A stretch of DNA of 64,000 bases from Flavobacterium geliluteum. GTDB lineage: Bacteria; Bacteroidota; Bacteroidia; Flavobacteriales; Flavobacteriaceae. Position 1 is the first letter of the stretch; each line of letters begins with the position of its first letter. Both the position numbers and the translations under genes were made by a program. The stretch is from positions 62,001 through 126,000 of the forward strand of contig NZ_JAGFBV010000008.1 of the NCBI RefSeq assembly GCF_017948595.1, given 5' to 3'. Under the pieces are notes generated by a model. The model saw nothing but the letters and a program-made list of their open reading frames with translations, was not told where the DNA came from and did no database searches. Below, in pieces: positions 26,488 through 35,378 of this stretch.

Positions 26488-26912
26488 ATCCTAAAATAAT
26501 TCAAGGTGGAAATTTTTCAGATCATCGCGGAACCATTTCCTATGTGAATGATTTCAGTTTTAAGGATATTGAAAGGTTTTATATCATTAGTAATTCTGAT
26601 GAAAACCCTATTAGAGCTTGGCAAGGACATAAATTAGATGCAAAAAACTTTTATTGTTTAAATGGATCTTTCAAAATTCATTTTATAAAACTTGATAATT
26701 GGGATCATCCATCGAAAGATTTAAGGATCGAAACTATTTTTGTTTCCGCATCAGAAAGTAAAATTGTTCATATTCCCGCGGGTTATGCCAATGCTATTCA
26801 ATCATTAGAAAAAGATTCAAAATTAATTTCATTTTCTACTTTACCACTTGCAAATGTTAAAGAAGATGATGTTCGATACGAGTCAGATTATTGGAAAATT
26901 GATGATAAATAA
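26484..26912 (+). CDS. WxcM/FdtA-like cupin sugar isomerase or epimerase
   Basis: A 142-residue single cupin domain with HRGTISYVNDF, RAWQGHK (His49) and HIPAGYANAIQS. The layout matches the WxcM C-terminal/FdtA family of sugar 3,4-ketoisomerases and the RmlC-like epimerases. The first His of the FdtA RGxHAHK motif is Gln here, so the reaction may differ. It overlaps the WbpL-like gene by 4 bases and the aminotransferase by 11 bases, so it probably acts in the same amino-sugar route. Exact substrate unknown. Confidence 0.7.
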   Translation: MNPKIIQGGNFSDHRGTISYVNDFSFKDIERFYIISNSDENPIRAWQGHKLDAKNFYCLNGSFKIHFIKLDNWDHPSKDLRIETIFVSASESKIVHIPAGYANAIQSLEKDSKLISFSTLPLANVKEDDVRYESDYWKIDDK

Positions 26913-28041
26913 AAGAATTTTTTTATCACTTTCCGAACAAAGCGGTTTTGAAGCAGATTATGTTCAGAAGGCACTCAATTCGAGCTGGATTACTTCTGGA
27001 GGACCCAATGTAGATGATTTTGAGAAAGAATTAGAAAGTTATATTAATGAAAAATGTTATATAACGGCATCAAATTCAGGGACTTCAGCCATTCATTTGG
27101 CATTAATTTTATTAGGAGTTCAATCTGGGGATGAAGTAATTTGTCAGAGCATGACTTTTTCGGCTTCAGCCAATCCGATTTTATATCAGGGAGCCATTCC
27201 GGTTTTTGTAGATAGCGAATGGGATACTTGGAATCTTTGTCCGGAAAGTCTGGAAATGGCCATTAAAGACCGAATTGAAAAAGGTAAAAAACCAAAAGCG
27301 ATTATCACCGTTCATCTTTATGGCAATCCCTATAAAATTGATGAAATTCATGCGATTGCCGACAAATATAACATTCCGATTATAGAAGATAGCGCCGAAG
27401 CTTTGGGAAGTTCTTACAAAGGAAAAAAGTGCGGAACTTTTGGTGAGTTTGGAGTTTTTTCATTTAATGGAAATAAAATTATTACGACTTCAAGTGGAGG
27501 AGCGTTAATTACAAATTCAAAAAAGTTAAAAGAAAAAGCTATTTTTTATGCTACTCAATCTAAAGATGAAGCAGTACATTACCAACATAGTAAAATTGGT
27601 TATAATTATAGAATGAGTAATATTTGCGCCGGAGTGGGATTAGGGCAAATGAAAATTCTCCAACACAATATAAATTCCAGAAGAGCAATACACAGTTTTT
27701 ATAAAGAAATTTTCAAGAGTATTGAAGGAGTAACCCTTTTTGAAGTGCCAAGTGATGACTACTATTCAAATTATTGGTTGAGTACAATTTTGATAGAACC
27801 AGACACTGTAAAAAATACAAGTAGGGAAGATTTAAGGCTCGCTTTTGAAAACGCAAACATAGAAACTCGACCACTTTGGAAACCGATGCATTTGCAACCA
27901 GTTTTTGAAAAATATCCATATTATGGAGGGAAAATCGCTGAAGAATTATTCGAAAAAGGTTTGTGTTTGCCCTCAGGGTCAAATATAACAGAAGAAGACA
28001 GAAATAGAATTAAAGAGGTGGTTAGCGCTTTTTTTAAATAA
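26902..28041 (+). CDS. DegT/DnrJ/EryC1 aminotransferase (PglE-like)
   Basis: A 379-residue PLP-dependent sugar aminotransferase read from ATG 26902; a start at 26848 would run 65 bases into the upstream gene and is less likely. Visible features are NSGTSAIHLAL, IEDSAEALGSSYKGK and the PLP-lysine in NGNKIITTSSGG (Lys192). PglE-type enzymes aminate UDP-4-keto-6-deoxy-GlcNAc at C-4 to make UDP-QuiNAc4N, and the needed 4-keto sugar is the product of the WbpM-like enzyme at 30502. A 3-aminotransferase role paired with the cupin gene is the alternative. Confidence 0.85.
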   Translation: MINKRIFLSLSEQSGFEADYVQKALNSSWITSGGPNVDDFEKELESYINEKCYITASNSGTSAIHLALILLGVQSGDEVICQSMTFSASANPILYQGAIPVFVDSEWDTWNLCPESLEMAIKDRIEKGKKPKAIITVHLYGNPYKIDEIHAIADKYNIPIIEDSAEALGSSYKGKKCGTFGEFGVFSFNGNKIITTSSGGALITNSKKLKEKAIFYATQSKDEAVHYQHSKIGYNYRMSNICAGVGLGQMKILQHNINSRRAIHSFYKEIFKSIEGVTLFEVPSDDYYSNYWLSTILIEPDTVKNTSREDLRLAFENANIETRPLWKPMHLQPVFEKYPYYGGKIAEELFEKGLCLPSGSNITEEDRNRIKEVVSAFFK

Positions 28042-28056
28042 GAATTATAGTTTAAT

Positions 28057-28605
28057 ATGAAAATTGAAGAGACGTTTATAAAAGATTTAGTAGTTGTAGA
28101 ACCAACCGTATTTGGGGACGAGAGAGGTTACTTTTTTGAGTCTTATAGTAAAACCAAATTTGAAGATTTAGGTATCAATATTGAGTTTGTTCAGGACAAT
28201 CAGTCATTCTCTAAAAAAGGAACTTTAAGAGGTTTACATTATCAAAATCCGCCTTTTGCACAAACAAAATTGGTTCGAGTTTTAGAAGGAGAAATTATTG
28301 ATGTTGCAGTAGATTTAAGAAAAGATTCTCCAACTTACGGACAATCATTTAGCGTTTTATTGTCTGCCGAAAATAAAAAACAATTGTTAGTTCCTCAAGG
28401 TTTTGCACATGGTTTTTCGGTAATTAGTGAAACAGCTTCGGTGATGTACAAATGCGATCAGTTTTATAACAAAGCTTCTGAAGGCGGTATTAAATTTGAT
28501 GATCCATCTTTCAATATTGATTGGGGAATGGATTTAAAAGACGCAATCGTTTCAGAAAAAGATCAAATACTTCCTTTTATTGATAATTGTAATAGTTTGT
28601 TTTAA
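28057..28605 (+). CDS. rmlC: dTDP-4-dehydrorhamnose 3,5-epimerase
   Basis: A 182-residue cupin with ERGYFFESYSK, FVQDNQSFSKKGTLRGLHYQ (catalytic His61) and QGFAHGFSVIS, all diagnostic of RmlC. It epimerises dTDP-4-keto-6-deoxy-D-glucose at C-3 and C-5. It overlaps rmlD by one base. Length matches the family. Confidence 0.96.
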   Translation: MKIEETFIKDLVVVEPTVFGDERGYFFESYSKTKFEDLGINIEFVQDNQSFSKKGTLRGLHYQNPPFAQTKLVRVLEGEIIDVAVDLRKDSPTYGQSFSVLLSAENKKQLLVPQGFAHGFSVISETASVMYKCDQFYNKASEGGIKFDDPSFNIDWGMDLKDAIVSEKDQILPFIDNCNSLF

Positions 28606-29450
28606 TGAAAAAAATTCTTGTAACAGGAGCAAACGGCCAATTAGGTTCTGAACTTTCGGTTTTATCTTCAAAATATCCGGAATACAATTGGATTTTTGCA
28701 GATAGAACTCAAATTACCTTGGATAATTTAGAAGTTTTAAAATTACAATTAAATGAAATTAAACCTGATATAATTTTAAATTGTGGTGCTTATACGGCAG
28801 TTGATAAAGCTGAGACAGAAACAGAATTAGCTTTTACAATTAATGAGTCATCTGTAAAGTTAATAGCAGAATTTGCATCAGAGAATAGAGCGAAATTAAT
28901 TCATATTTCTACTGATTATGTTTTTGACGGAACTTCTTCGATTGCTTTAAATGAAGAGGAGAAGACGAATCCGATTAATGTGTACGGGGCTAGTAAAAGA
29001 GCGGGTGAAATTGCTTGTTTAGAAAAAAATCCAGACGCAATTATTGTAAGAACTTCTTGGGTATATAGTAAATTTGGAAACAATTTTGTAAAAACCATGC
29101 AGCGATTAATGCAGGAAAGAGAATCCTTAAATGTGGTAAATGATCAAATTGGTTCGCCAACTTATGCTGCCGATCTTGCTCAGGCAATGCTTGATATTTT
29201 GAAAGCTCCAAATTGGATACCGGGAATTTACAATTATTCAAATGAAGGAGAAATAAGTTGGCATGAATTTGCGTTGGATATAAAAGAATTTGGCGGTTAT
29301 AATTGTAACGTTAGCGGAATTCCATCATCAGCTTATCCAACACCTGCAAAACGGCCGGAATTTTCTTTATTAGATAAGAAAAAAATTAAAACCATTTATA
29401 ATTTAGATATTCCAAATTATAAAGAAAGTTTGAAAAAAATATTCATTTAA
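28605..29450 (+). CDS. rmlD: dTDP-4-dehydrorhamnose reductase
   Basis: A 281-residue SDR with VTGANGQLGSEL, STDYVFDGT and the catalytic YGASK. It also has the RmlD-typical WVYSKFGNNFVKTM and NDQIGSPTYAADLA segments. It reduces the RmlC product with NAD(P)H to dTDP-L-rhamnose. The start codon overlaps the rmlC stop (TAATG). It is followed by an 82-base gap with a short tandem repeat before rmlA. Confidence 0.96.
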   Translation: MKKILVTGANGQLGSELSVLSSKYPEYNWIFADRTQITLDNLEVLKLQLNEIKPDIILNCGAYTAVDKAETETELAFTINESSVKLIAEFASENRAKLIHISTDYVFDGTSSIALNEEEKTNPINVYGASKRAGEIACLEKNPDAIIVRTSWVYSKFGNNFVKTMQRLMQERESLNVVNDQIGSPTYAADLAQAMLDILKAPNWIPGIYNYSNEGEISWHEFALDIKEFGGYNCNVSGIPSSAYPTPAKRPEFSLLDKKKIKTIYNLDIPNYKESLKKIFI

Positions 29451-29480
29451 AATAACATGATTTAAAAATTTGAATTTAGT

Positions 29481-29496
29481 ATTTCGTTAACGAAAT
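29481..29496. repeat. 16-bp perfect palindrome upstream of rmlA
   Basis: ATTTCGTTAACGAAAT is a perfect 16-bp palindrome directly abutting the heptanucleotide tandem repeat in the rmlD-rmlA gap. It could be a protein-binding site or part of a repeated intergenic element. Confidence 0.6.
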
Positions 29497-29525
29497 CTAA
29501 AATCTAAAATCTAAAATCTAAAATC
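29493..29525. repeat. AAATCTA heptanucleotide tandem repeat before rmlA
   Basis: Four exact copies of AAATCTA (29493-29520) followed by a partial AAATC end 8 bases before the rmlA ATG. The array occupies the place of the translation-initiation region. A change in copy number would alter the leader by 7 bases per unit. Confidence 0.85.
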
Positions 29526-29532
29526 AAGATTT

Positions 29533-30417
<885 letters not shown>

Positions 30418-30454
30418 TTTCGATAGAAAATAATTTTTTGAAATCTTTAATTTG

Positions 30455-30462
30455 TATTTTTG
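30455..30462 (+). promoter_or_regulatory. Putative -7 promoter box TATTTTTG
   Basis: TATTTTTG matches the Bacteroidota -7 consensus TAnnTTTG, 39 bases before the TTG start of the WbpM-like gene. A TTTG at 30437-30440 is only 14 bases upstream, shorter than the usual -33 spacing. The box lies within an inverted repeat TTTGTAT (30451-30457) / ATACAAA (30465-30471) that could be an operator. Confidence 0.4.
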
Positions 30463-30501
30463 TAATACAAATCGTGAATTTAATATTAAAACCAAACTCA
30501 T

Positions 30502-32469
30502 TTGGATACCAATAAACAAAACAAAATAGGGGATTTGTTGCATAATTTATTGTCACCAAGAAATTTAAGACTCAGTATTCATAATCTTAGTTATCTGCCA
30601 AGGTGGATTATTGTTGCGATAGATATTTTAGTTATTGCATTTGCATTTTCTTTCACTTACATGTTATTTGAGGGCACTGCTATGGGGTATATTATAACGT
30701 CGCATCATTATGTTTACATAAGTGGTATTATAGTAACAAATATTTTCTTTTTCTGGTTGTTCCGAACTTATTCAGGAATTATCAGGCACTCTTCTTACAT
30801 TGACGCGATAAAATTGCTTTTTTCGCAAATGTCTGTCTTGGTATTCTTTTTATTTGTTAATCTGCTTTATGAACTATATTCAGGACACAAAGCTTTTCTA
30901 AATACTGCTCTTTTTATAAATATTGTACTGTCATTTTGTGGCTTATTTTTATACCGAGTGGTTGTAAAGCAAACCTTTGAGCTTTATTTTTCTGAAAAAA
31001 CGTCATCAAAATTAATTAGAACTGTAATTTACGGTACAGACGCCAATGCTATATCCGTTGCCAATGCCTTAAAATTTGAAACGCCTTCTCGTTTTAAAAT
31101 AGTTGGTTTTATTGATAAAAACAGTCAGAATGCATCTAAGCGAATGCTGGATCTGCCCATACTTATTCAGAGAAAAAGATTACCAGCCTTAATGCGATCT
31201 GTTGCCGCAGAAGGGGTAATTATAGCAGATAAAAGTTTGACCAAAGACGAACAATTGGTAATTGTAGATCAATGTTTAGAGTTCAATTATAGGGTTTATA
31301 CGGTTCCATTAATTTCCGACTGGGAAAATCAAAAAGAAATTTCTCAAAAGGTAAAGAACATTCAAATTGAAGATTTATTAGAGAGAAAACCAATTGTTTT
31401 GGATAGCAAGTCTATTTCAAAACAATTAAAAGATAAAACGATTCTTATTACAGGTGCAGCTGGTTCTATTGGTAGCGAAATAGTACGCCAAGTAGCCGGT
31501 TTTAGTCCTAAAGCCATTATAATATTAGATCAGGCAGAAACGCCACTTCATAGTTTGCATTTGGAAATGCAGGCAGCAGGAACAAATGCTAAAATACATG
31601 CTGTTATTGCCGATGTAAAAAGCAAACAAGCTATCGAGAGAGTGTTTAAAAACTTACAACCTCAAGTTGTATTTCATGCAGCGGCCTATAAACACGTTCC
31701 TCTAATGGAAGAAAATCCATCACAGGCGATTCTAACCAATATAGAAGGAACAAAAAATTTGGCTGATCTGGCATGTAAATATGGTGTCAAGAAGTTTGTA
31801 ATGGTTTCTACAGACAAAGCGGTGAATCCGAGTAATGTTATGGGAGCTAGTAAGCGTATTGCCGAAAAATACGTACAATCATTGTTTCTGAAAAATCAAA
31901 AAGAGGAGAATAATTATAAAACGAAGTTTATTACTACTCGATTTGGAAATGTATTAGGTTCCAACGGATCGGTTGTGCCTCTGTTTACAAAACAAATTGC
32001 CGAAGGTGGTCCTGTTACCATAACCCATCAGGATATTATTCGTTATTTTATGACGATTCCTGAAGCTTGCCAACTGGTTCTAGAAGCTGGAGCAATGGGT
32101 AATGGTGGTGAAATTTATATTTTTGATATGGGAAAACCTGTCAAAATTATAGACTTGGCCAAAAAAATGATAAAATTAGCAGGTTTTATTCCTGACAAAG
32201 AGATAAAAATTAAGATCGTTGGTTTGCGCCCAGGCGAAAAATTGTATGAAGAATTACTAAATGACAATTCGAAAACATTACCAACCTACCACAACAAAAT
32301 TATGATTGCTCAGGAAATTCAGGATGAATACGAAAATTTGCATACTGAGATTGACGAGTTAATTGGGATAGCCAATTTTTTTGATAATGATGATATCGTT
32401 TCAAAAATGAAGAAAATTGTTCCGGAGTTCAAAAGTATGAATTCTAGTTTTGAAGTACTGGACAAATAA
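30502..32469 (+). CDS. WbpM-like UDP-GlcNAc 4,6-dehydratase, membrane-anchored
   Basis: A 655-residue protein. Residues about 33-150 form four membrane helices, about 175-290 a CoA-binding-like Rossmann domain, and 314-640 the catalytic extended SDR domain with [18 protein letters not shown] and MGASK (Met447, Lys451). The Ser-Met-Lys set is typical of WbpM and PglF. It converts UDP-GlcNAc to UDP-4-keto-6-deoxy-GlcNAc, the precursor for the WbpV-like reductase (QuiNAc) and the PglE-like aminotransferase (QuiNAc4N). The start is TTG, since the first in-frame ATG lies inside the first membrane helix. A terminator follows the gene. Confidence 0.92.
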   Translation: MDTNKQNKIGDLLHNLLSPRNLRLSIHNLSYLPRWIIVAIDILVIAFAFSFTYMLFEGTAMGYIITSHHYVYISGIIVTNIFFFWLFRTYSGIIRHSSYIDAIKLLFSQMSVLVFFLFVNLLYELYSGHKAFLNTALFINIVLSFCGLFLYRVVVKQTFELYFSEKTSSKLIRTVIYGTDANAISVANALKFETPSRFKIVGFIDKNSQNASKRMLDLPILIQRKRLPALMRSVAAEGVIIADKSLTKDEQLVIVDQCLEFNYRVYTVPLISDWENQKEISQKVKNIQIEDLLERKPIVLDSKSISKQLKDKTILITGAAGSIGSEIVRQVAGFSPKAIIILDQAETPLHSLHLEMQAAGTNAKIHAVIADVKSKQAIERVFKNLQPQVVFHAAAYKHVPLMEENPSQAILTNIEGTKNLADLACKYGVKKFVMVSTDKAVNPSNVMGASKRIAEKYVQSLFLKNQKEENNYKTKFITTRFGNVLGSNGSVVPLFTKQIAEGGPVTITHQDIIRYFMTIPEACQLVLEAGAMGNGGEIYIFDMGKPVKIIDLAKKMIKLAGFIPDKEIKIKIVGLRPGEKLYEELLNDNSKTLPTYHNKIMIAQEIQDEYENLHTEIDELIGIANFFDNDDIVSKMKKIVPEFKSMNSSFEVLDK

Positions 32470-32493
32470 TGGTATAGATTTCTAAATTTAAAT

Positions 32494-32524
32494 AAGGTGT
32501 TTTTTTAGCAAAAAGCACCTTTTT
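32494..32524 (+). terminator. Rho-independent terminator after the WbpM-like gene
   Basis: AAGGTG (32494-32499) pairs with CACCTT (32516-32521), extended by T and A runs in the stem (TTTTTT against AAAAA) around an AGC loop, and is followed by a short T tract. It lies 25 bases after the stop codon. It separates the sugar-precursor block from the ABC exporter. Confidence 0.75.
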
Positions 32525-32562
32525 GCGTTTTAGAGCCGTAGTGTTTTACATAAAAATCTGGT

Positions 32563-32649
32563 TAATTGACAGAAACTTTATTGCGAATAGAATTTTAGTT
32601 TTTTCAATCTGTTATGGAATCAAAATAAAAGTATATTTGCTGTCAATTA
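32563..32649. repeat. 10-bp inverted repeat bracketing the wzm promoter
   Basis: TAATTGACAG (32563-32572) and its exact complement CTGTCAATTA (32640-32649) lie 67 bases apart. The right arm abuts the -7 box at 32632-32639. The position suggests an operator pair or a DNA or RNA loop, though an AT-rich 10-mer could occur by chance. Confidence 0.4.
32632..32639 (+). promoter_or_regulatory. Putative -7 promoter box TATATTTG for the ABC exporter
   Basis: TATATTTG fits TAnnTTTG exactly. It lies in the 241-base gap between a terminator and the wzm start at 32711, so a transcription start near 32646 would leave a leader of about 65 bases. No clear TTTG -33 element is seen at the expected distance. 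The rest of the gap holds no gene. Confidence 0.5.
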
Positions 32650-32710
32650 GTTTTATCATTCTGGTGAGACTATTTAGAATTCTAGAGCATATATAACTAT
32701 TAATGTAGCA

Positions 32711-33577
32711 ATGAATAATTCGGAAAATAATCCATCCTGGTTGTTTGAAATAACGCCAAAAAATAATTTTTTCTCCTTAAATTTCAAAGAAATTTGGCAG
32801 TACAGAGATTTGTTATTTCTGTTTGTAAAAAGAGACGTAATTACAGTGTACAAACAGACTGTTTTGGGCCCGCTCTGGTACTTAATTCAGCCTTTGTTTA
32901 CCTCAGTCACTTTTACTATCATTTTTAACAATGTTGCCGGAATTAAAACAGGTGGGATTCCGCCATTTTTATTCAATTTAGCAGGAATCACCGTTTGGAA
33001 TTATTTTACAGCCTGTCTTACTGGAACTTCAGATACTTTTAAAGCGAACGCTAGTATTTTTGGAAAAGTTTATTTCCCTCGAATTATTACACCCCTTTCG
33101 ATCGTGATTTCAAATTTGATAAAGTTTGGAATTCAATTTCTAATTTTTATCGCTTTTTATATTTACTACTATATTGCAGGATATGATTTGGTTTTGAATG
33201 GTTATCTGGTGTTTTTCCCCGTTCTAATTGCTATTATGGGTATTTTAGGACTTGGATTAGGAATGCTGATTTCTTCGATGGTAACAAAATATAGAGATTT
33301 TAGCCATTTGATTGGTTTTGGAATACAATTGCTAATGTACCTCTCGGCGGTGATGTACCCAATGCAATTATTAAAGCAAAAGTTACCCAAACTAGGTTGG
33401 CTTGTCGAGTATAATCCGCTGGCTTATATTATCGAGACTTCACGCTATATGCTTTTGAATGTTGGCAATGTTTCGGTAATGGGACTAATTTATACATTCA
33501 TAGTCACTGTTATATTGTTTTTTATCGGACTTTTAATTTTTAATAAAACTGAAAAAAGCTTTATTGATACTGTTTAA
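32711..33577 (+). CDS. wzm: ABC-type polysaccharide exporter permease
   Basis: A 288-residue inner-membrane protein of the ABC-2 permease family with six predicted membrane helices. The cytoplasmic N-terminal segment YRDLLFLFVKRDVITVYKQT ends in the GPLWYLIQPL motif typical of Wzm/TagG/RfbD permeases. With the adjacent ATPase it would export a completed polysaccharide or glycolipid across the inner membrane. It begins a transcription unit with its own promoter after a strong terminator. Its presence next to a Wzx/Wzy set is unusual within one locus. Confidence 0.92.
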   Translation: MNNSENNPSWLFEITPKNNFFSLNFKEIWQYRDLLFLFVKRDVITVYKQTVLGPLWYLIQPLFTSVTFTIIFNNVAGIKTGGIPPFLFNLAGITVWNYFTACLTGTSDTFKANASIFGKVYFPRIITPLSIVISNLIKFGIQFLIFIAFYIYYYIAGYDLVLNGYLVFFPVLIAIMGILGLGLGMLISSMVTKYRDFSHLIGFGIQLLMYLSAVMYPMQLLKQKLPKLGWLVEYNPLAYIIETSRYMLLNVGNVSVMGLIYTFIVTVILFFIGLLIFNKTEKSFIDTV

Positions 33578-33598
33578 TTAGCTTTAGCGAAAGAAAAA

Positions 33599-34870
33599 AT
33601 GAGTAAAGACATTATATTAAAAGCCGAAAATATTTCTAAACAATATCGTTTAGGACAGGTGGGTACCGGAACATTAAGCCATGACATAAATCGCTGGTGG
33701 CACCAGATAAGAGGAAAAGAAAATCCGTATTTGAAAATTGGCGAGATCAATGACCGTTCTACAAAAGGTTCTTCAGATTATGTTTGGGCTTTGCAGGATA
33801 TTAATTTTGAGGTAGAAAGAGGTGAAGTTTTAGGTATTATTGGTAAAAATGGTGCTGGAAAATCTACTTTGCTAAAAATACTTTCAAAAGTAACAGCTCC
33901 AACAACCGGAAGTATTAAATCTCGTGGTAGAATTGCTTCACTTTTAGAGGTAGGTACCGGTTTTAACGGAGAAATGACCGGAAGAGAAAATATCTTCTTA
34001 AACGGCGCCATTCTTGGAATGACCAAAAAAGAAATTACCTCCAAACTTGCTGAGATAATAGAGTTTTCAGGTTGCGAACGCTATATAGATACCCCCGTAA
34101 AAAGATATAGTTCCGGAATGACAGTTCGTTTGGCGTTTGCTGTTGCCGCTTTTCTAGAGCCTGAAATTTTGGTGATCGATGAGGTACTTGCGGTGGGTGA
34201 TGCTGAGTTTCAGAAAAAAGCTATTGGGAAGATGCAGGATATTTCAAAGGGTGAGGGACGTACAGTTTTGTTCGTAAGTCATAACATGGCAGCGGTAAAA
34301 AGCCTCTGTACAAGAGGAATTGTCATGGAACATGGAAAAGTTGTTTTTGATGGAGGTATTGATCAATCGATTCAGAGATATTTATCTACCAAAAATAATA
34401 ATATTGGTCTCATTGATAGGAAGGACAGACTTGGAACTGGAAATGTAAAAATAATAGATGTAAAAATTCAAGACTACGAAAAAATAATGACTGGTTCAAA
34501 TATGATAATTGAGCTCTTTTATAAAACGGTTGTTGAAAATTCTAGGATTAATGAATTTGGTTTGAGTATATGGGATTATAAAGAAAATAGGATAATTAGC
34601 CTGTCTTCAACGTTTAAAGATCAATTAAATGACATATCTGAGTCAGGTGTAATATTATGTGAAATTCCCAACATGCCTTTAGTGAAGGGTACTTATAAAC
34701 TAAATTGTTTTGTAAGTTCTATATTTGGTTTAGAAGATTATATAGAAAATGTACAAGAGTTTGATGTTGAAGATAGTGATATATTTGGTACTGGAAAGAC
34801 AATAGACCCTGAGTGGGGGATGATAATTGTAGAACATAACTGGAGTAAAAAAGATGTTACAAAAAATTGA
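33599..34870 (+). CDS. wzt: ABC exporter ATPase with C-terminal glycan-recognition domain
   Basis: A 423-residue ATPase with Walker A GKNGAGKST (residues 82-90), signature SSGM (171-174) and Walker B ILVIDE (Asp194, Glu195). The first 250 residues are a Wzt/TagH nucleotide-binding domain. Residues about 275-423 form a beta-rich extension like the Wzt C-terminal domain, which in other systems recognises a modified non-reducing end of the glycan. The gene overlaps a methyltransferase gene by 17 bases, which could supply such a cap. Codon usage becomes more AT-rich in the C-terminal part, where Wzt proteins vary most. Confidence 0.92.
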   Translation: MSKDIILKAENISKQYRLGQVGTGTLSHDINRWWHQIRGKENPYLKIGEINDRSTKGSSDYVWALQDINFEVERGEVLGIIGKNGAGKSTLLKILSKVTAPTTGSIKSRGRIASLLEVGTGFNGEMTGRENIFLNGAILGMTKKEITSKLAEIIEFSGCERYIDTPVKRYSSGMTVRLAFAVAAFLEPEILVIDEVLAVGDAEFQKKAIGKMQDISKGEGRTVLFVSHNMAAVKSLCTRGIVMEHGKVVFDGGIDQSIQRYLSTKNNNIGLIDRKDRLGTGNVKIIDVKIQDYEKIMTGSNMIIELFYKTVVENSRINEFGLSIWDYKENRIISLSSTFKDQLNDISESGVILCEIPNMPLVKGTYKLNCFVSSIFGLEDYIENVQEFDVEDSDIFGTGKTIDPEWGMIIVEHNWSKKDVTKN

Positions 34871-35378
34871 AGATTTAGAAAAATGGAATGATATCGAAGA
34901 TCCCTGGGGATATAATGATAATGTTCATGATGCATTAAGAAAAAGAATTCTATTGGACGAAATACCAAAAATGCAATACAAGAATGTTTTGGATATAGGT
35001 TGTGGACAGGGATTTGTTACAAAAGATTTACCAGGTGAAAAAGTTTACGGCGTTGATATTTCGGAAACAGCCATAAAATATGCACAAAATAATAATAAGA
35101 ATGTTATTTATTCAACGGGTTCGATTTTCGAAATTGACAAATTGTTTGATATTAAATTTGATTTAATAATAATTACAGGAGTTTTATATCCGCAATATAT
35201 TGGAAACTCGTCATCACTTATTTATTTATTAATAGATAAAATTTTAAAGTCTAATGGAATTTTAATTTCTGTACATATAAATGAATGGTATTCTTGTCAG
35301 TTTCCGTATTTAAAAATAAATCAAGTGTTTTATGATTACAGAGAATTTACACATAATTTAGAAATATATTCAAAATGA
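34854..35378 (+). CDS. Class I SAM-dependent methyltransferase
   Basis: A 174-residue methyltransferase with motif I NVLDIGCGQGFVTKDL, the acidic strand YGVDISETAIKYA and FDLIIITGVLYPQY as motif IV. It is shorter than many O-antigen methyltransferases but holds the whole Rossmann core. The start is 17 bases inside the wzt gene and the stop overlaps the next gene by ATGA, giving tight coupling. In ABC-dependent O-antigens a terminal methyl group ends the chain and is recognised by the Wzt C-terminal domain. That role fits this location but is inferred. Confidence 0.82.
   Translation: MLQKIEDLEKWNDIEDPWGYNDNVHDALRKRILLDEIPKMQYKNVLDIGCGQGFVTKDLPGEKVYGVDISETAIKYAQNNNKNVIYSTGSIFEIDKLFDIKFDLIIITGVLYPQYIGNSSSLIYLLIDKILKSNGILISVHINEWYSCQFPYLKINQVFYDYREFTHNLEIYSK

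Noticed and set aside
29493..29525. Heptanucleotide array considered as a CRISPR
   Set aside because: Units are 7 bases with no spacers and no cas genes are present.
34854..35378. Methyltransferase considered truncated by a frameshift
   Set aside because: The fold core is complete and the stop lies in an ATGA overlap with the next gene, a normal operon junction; no continuing methyltransferase sequence is seen in other frames.
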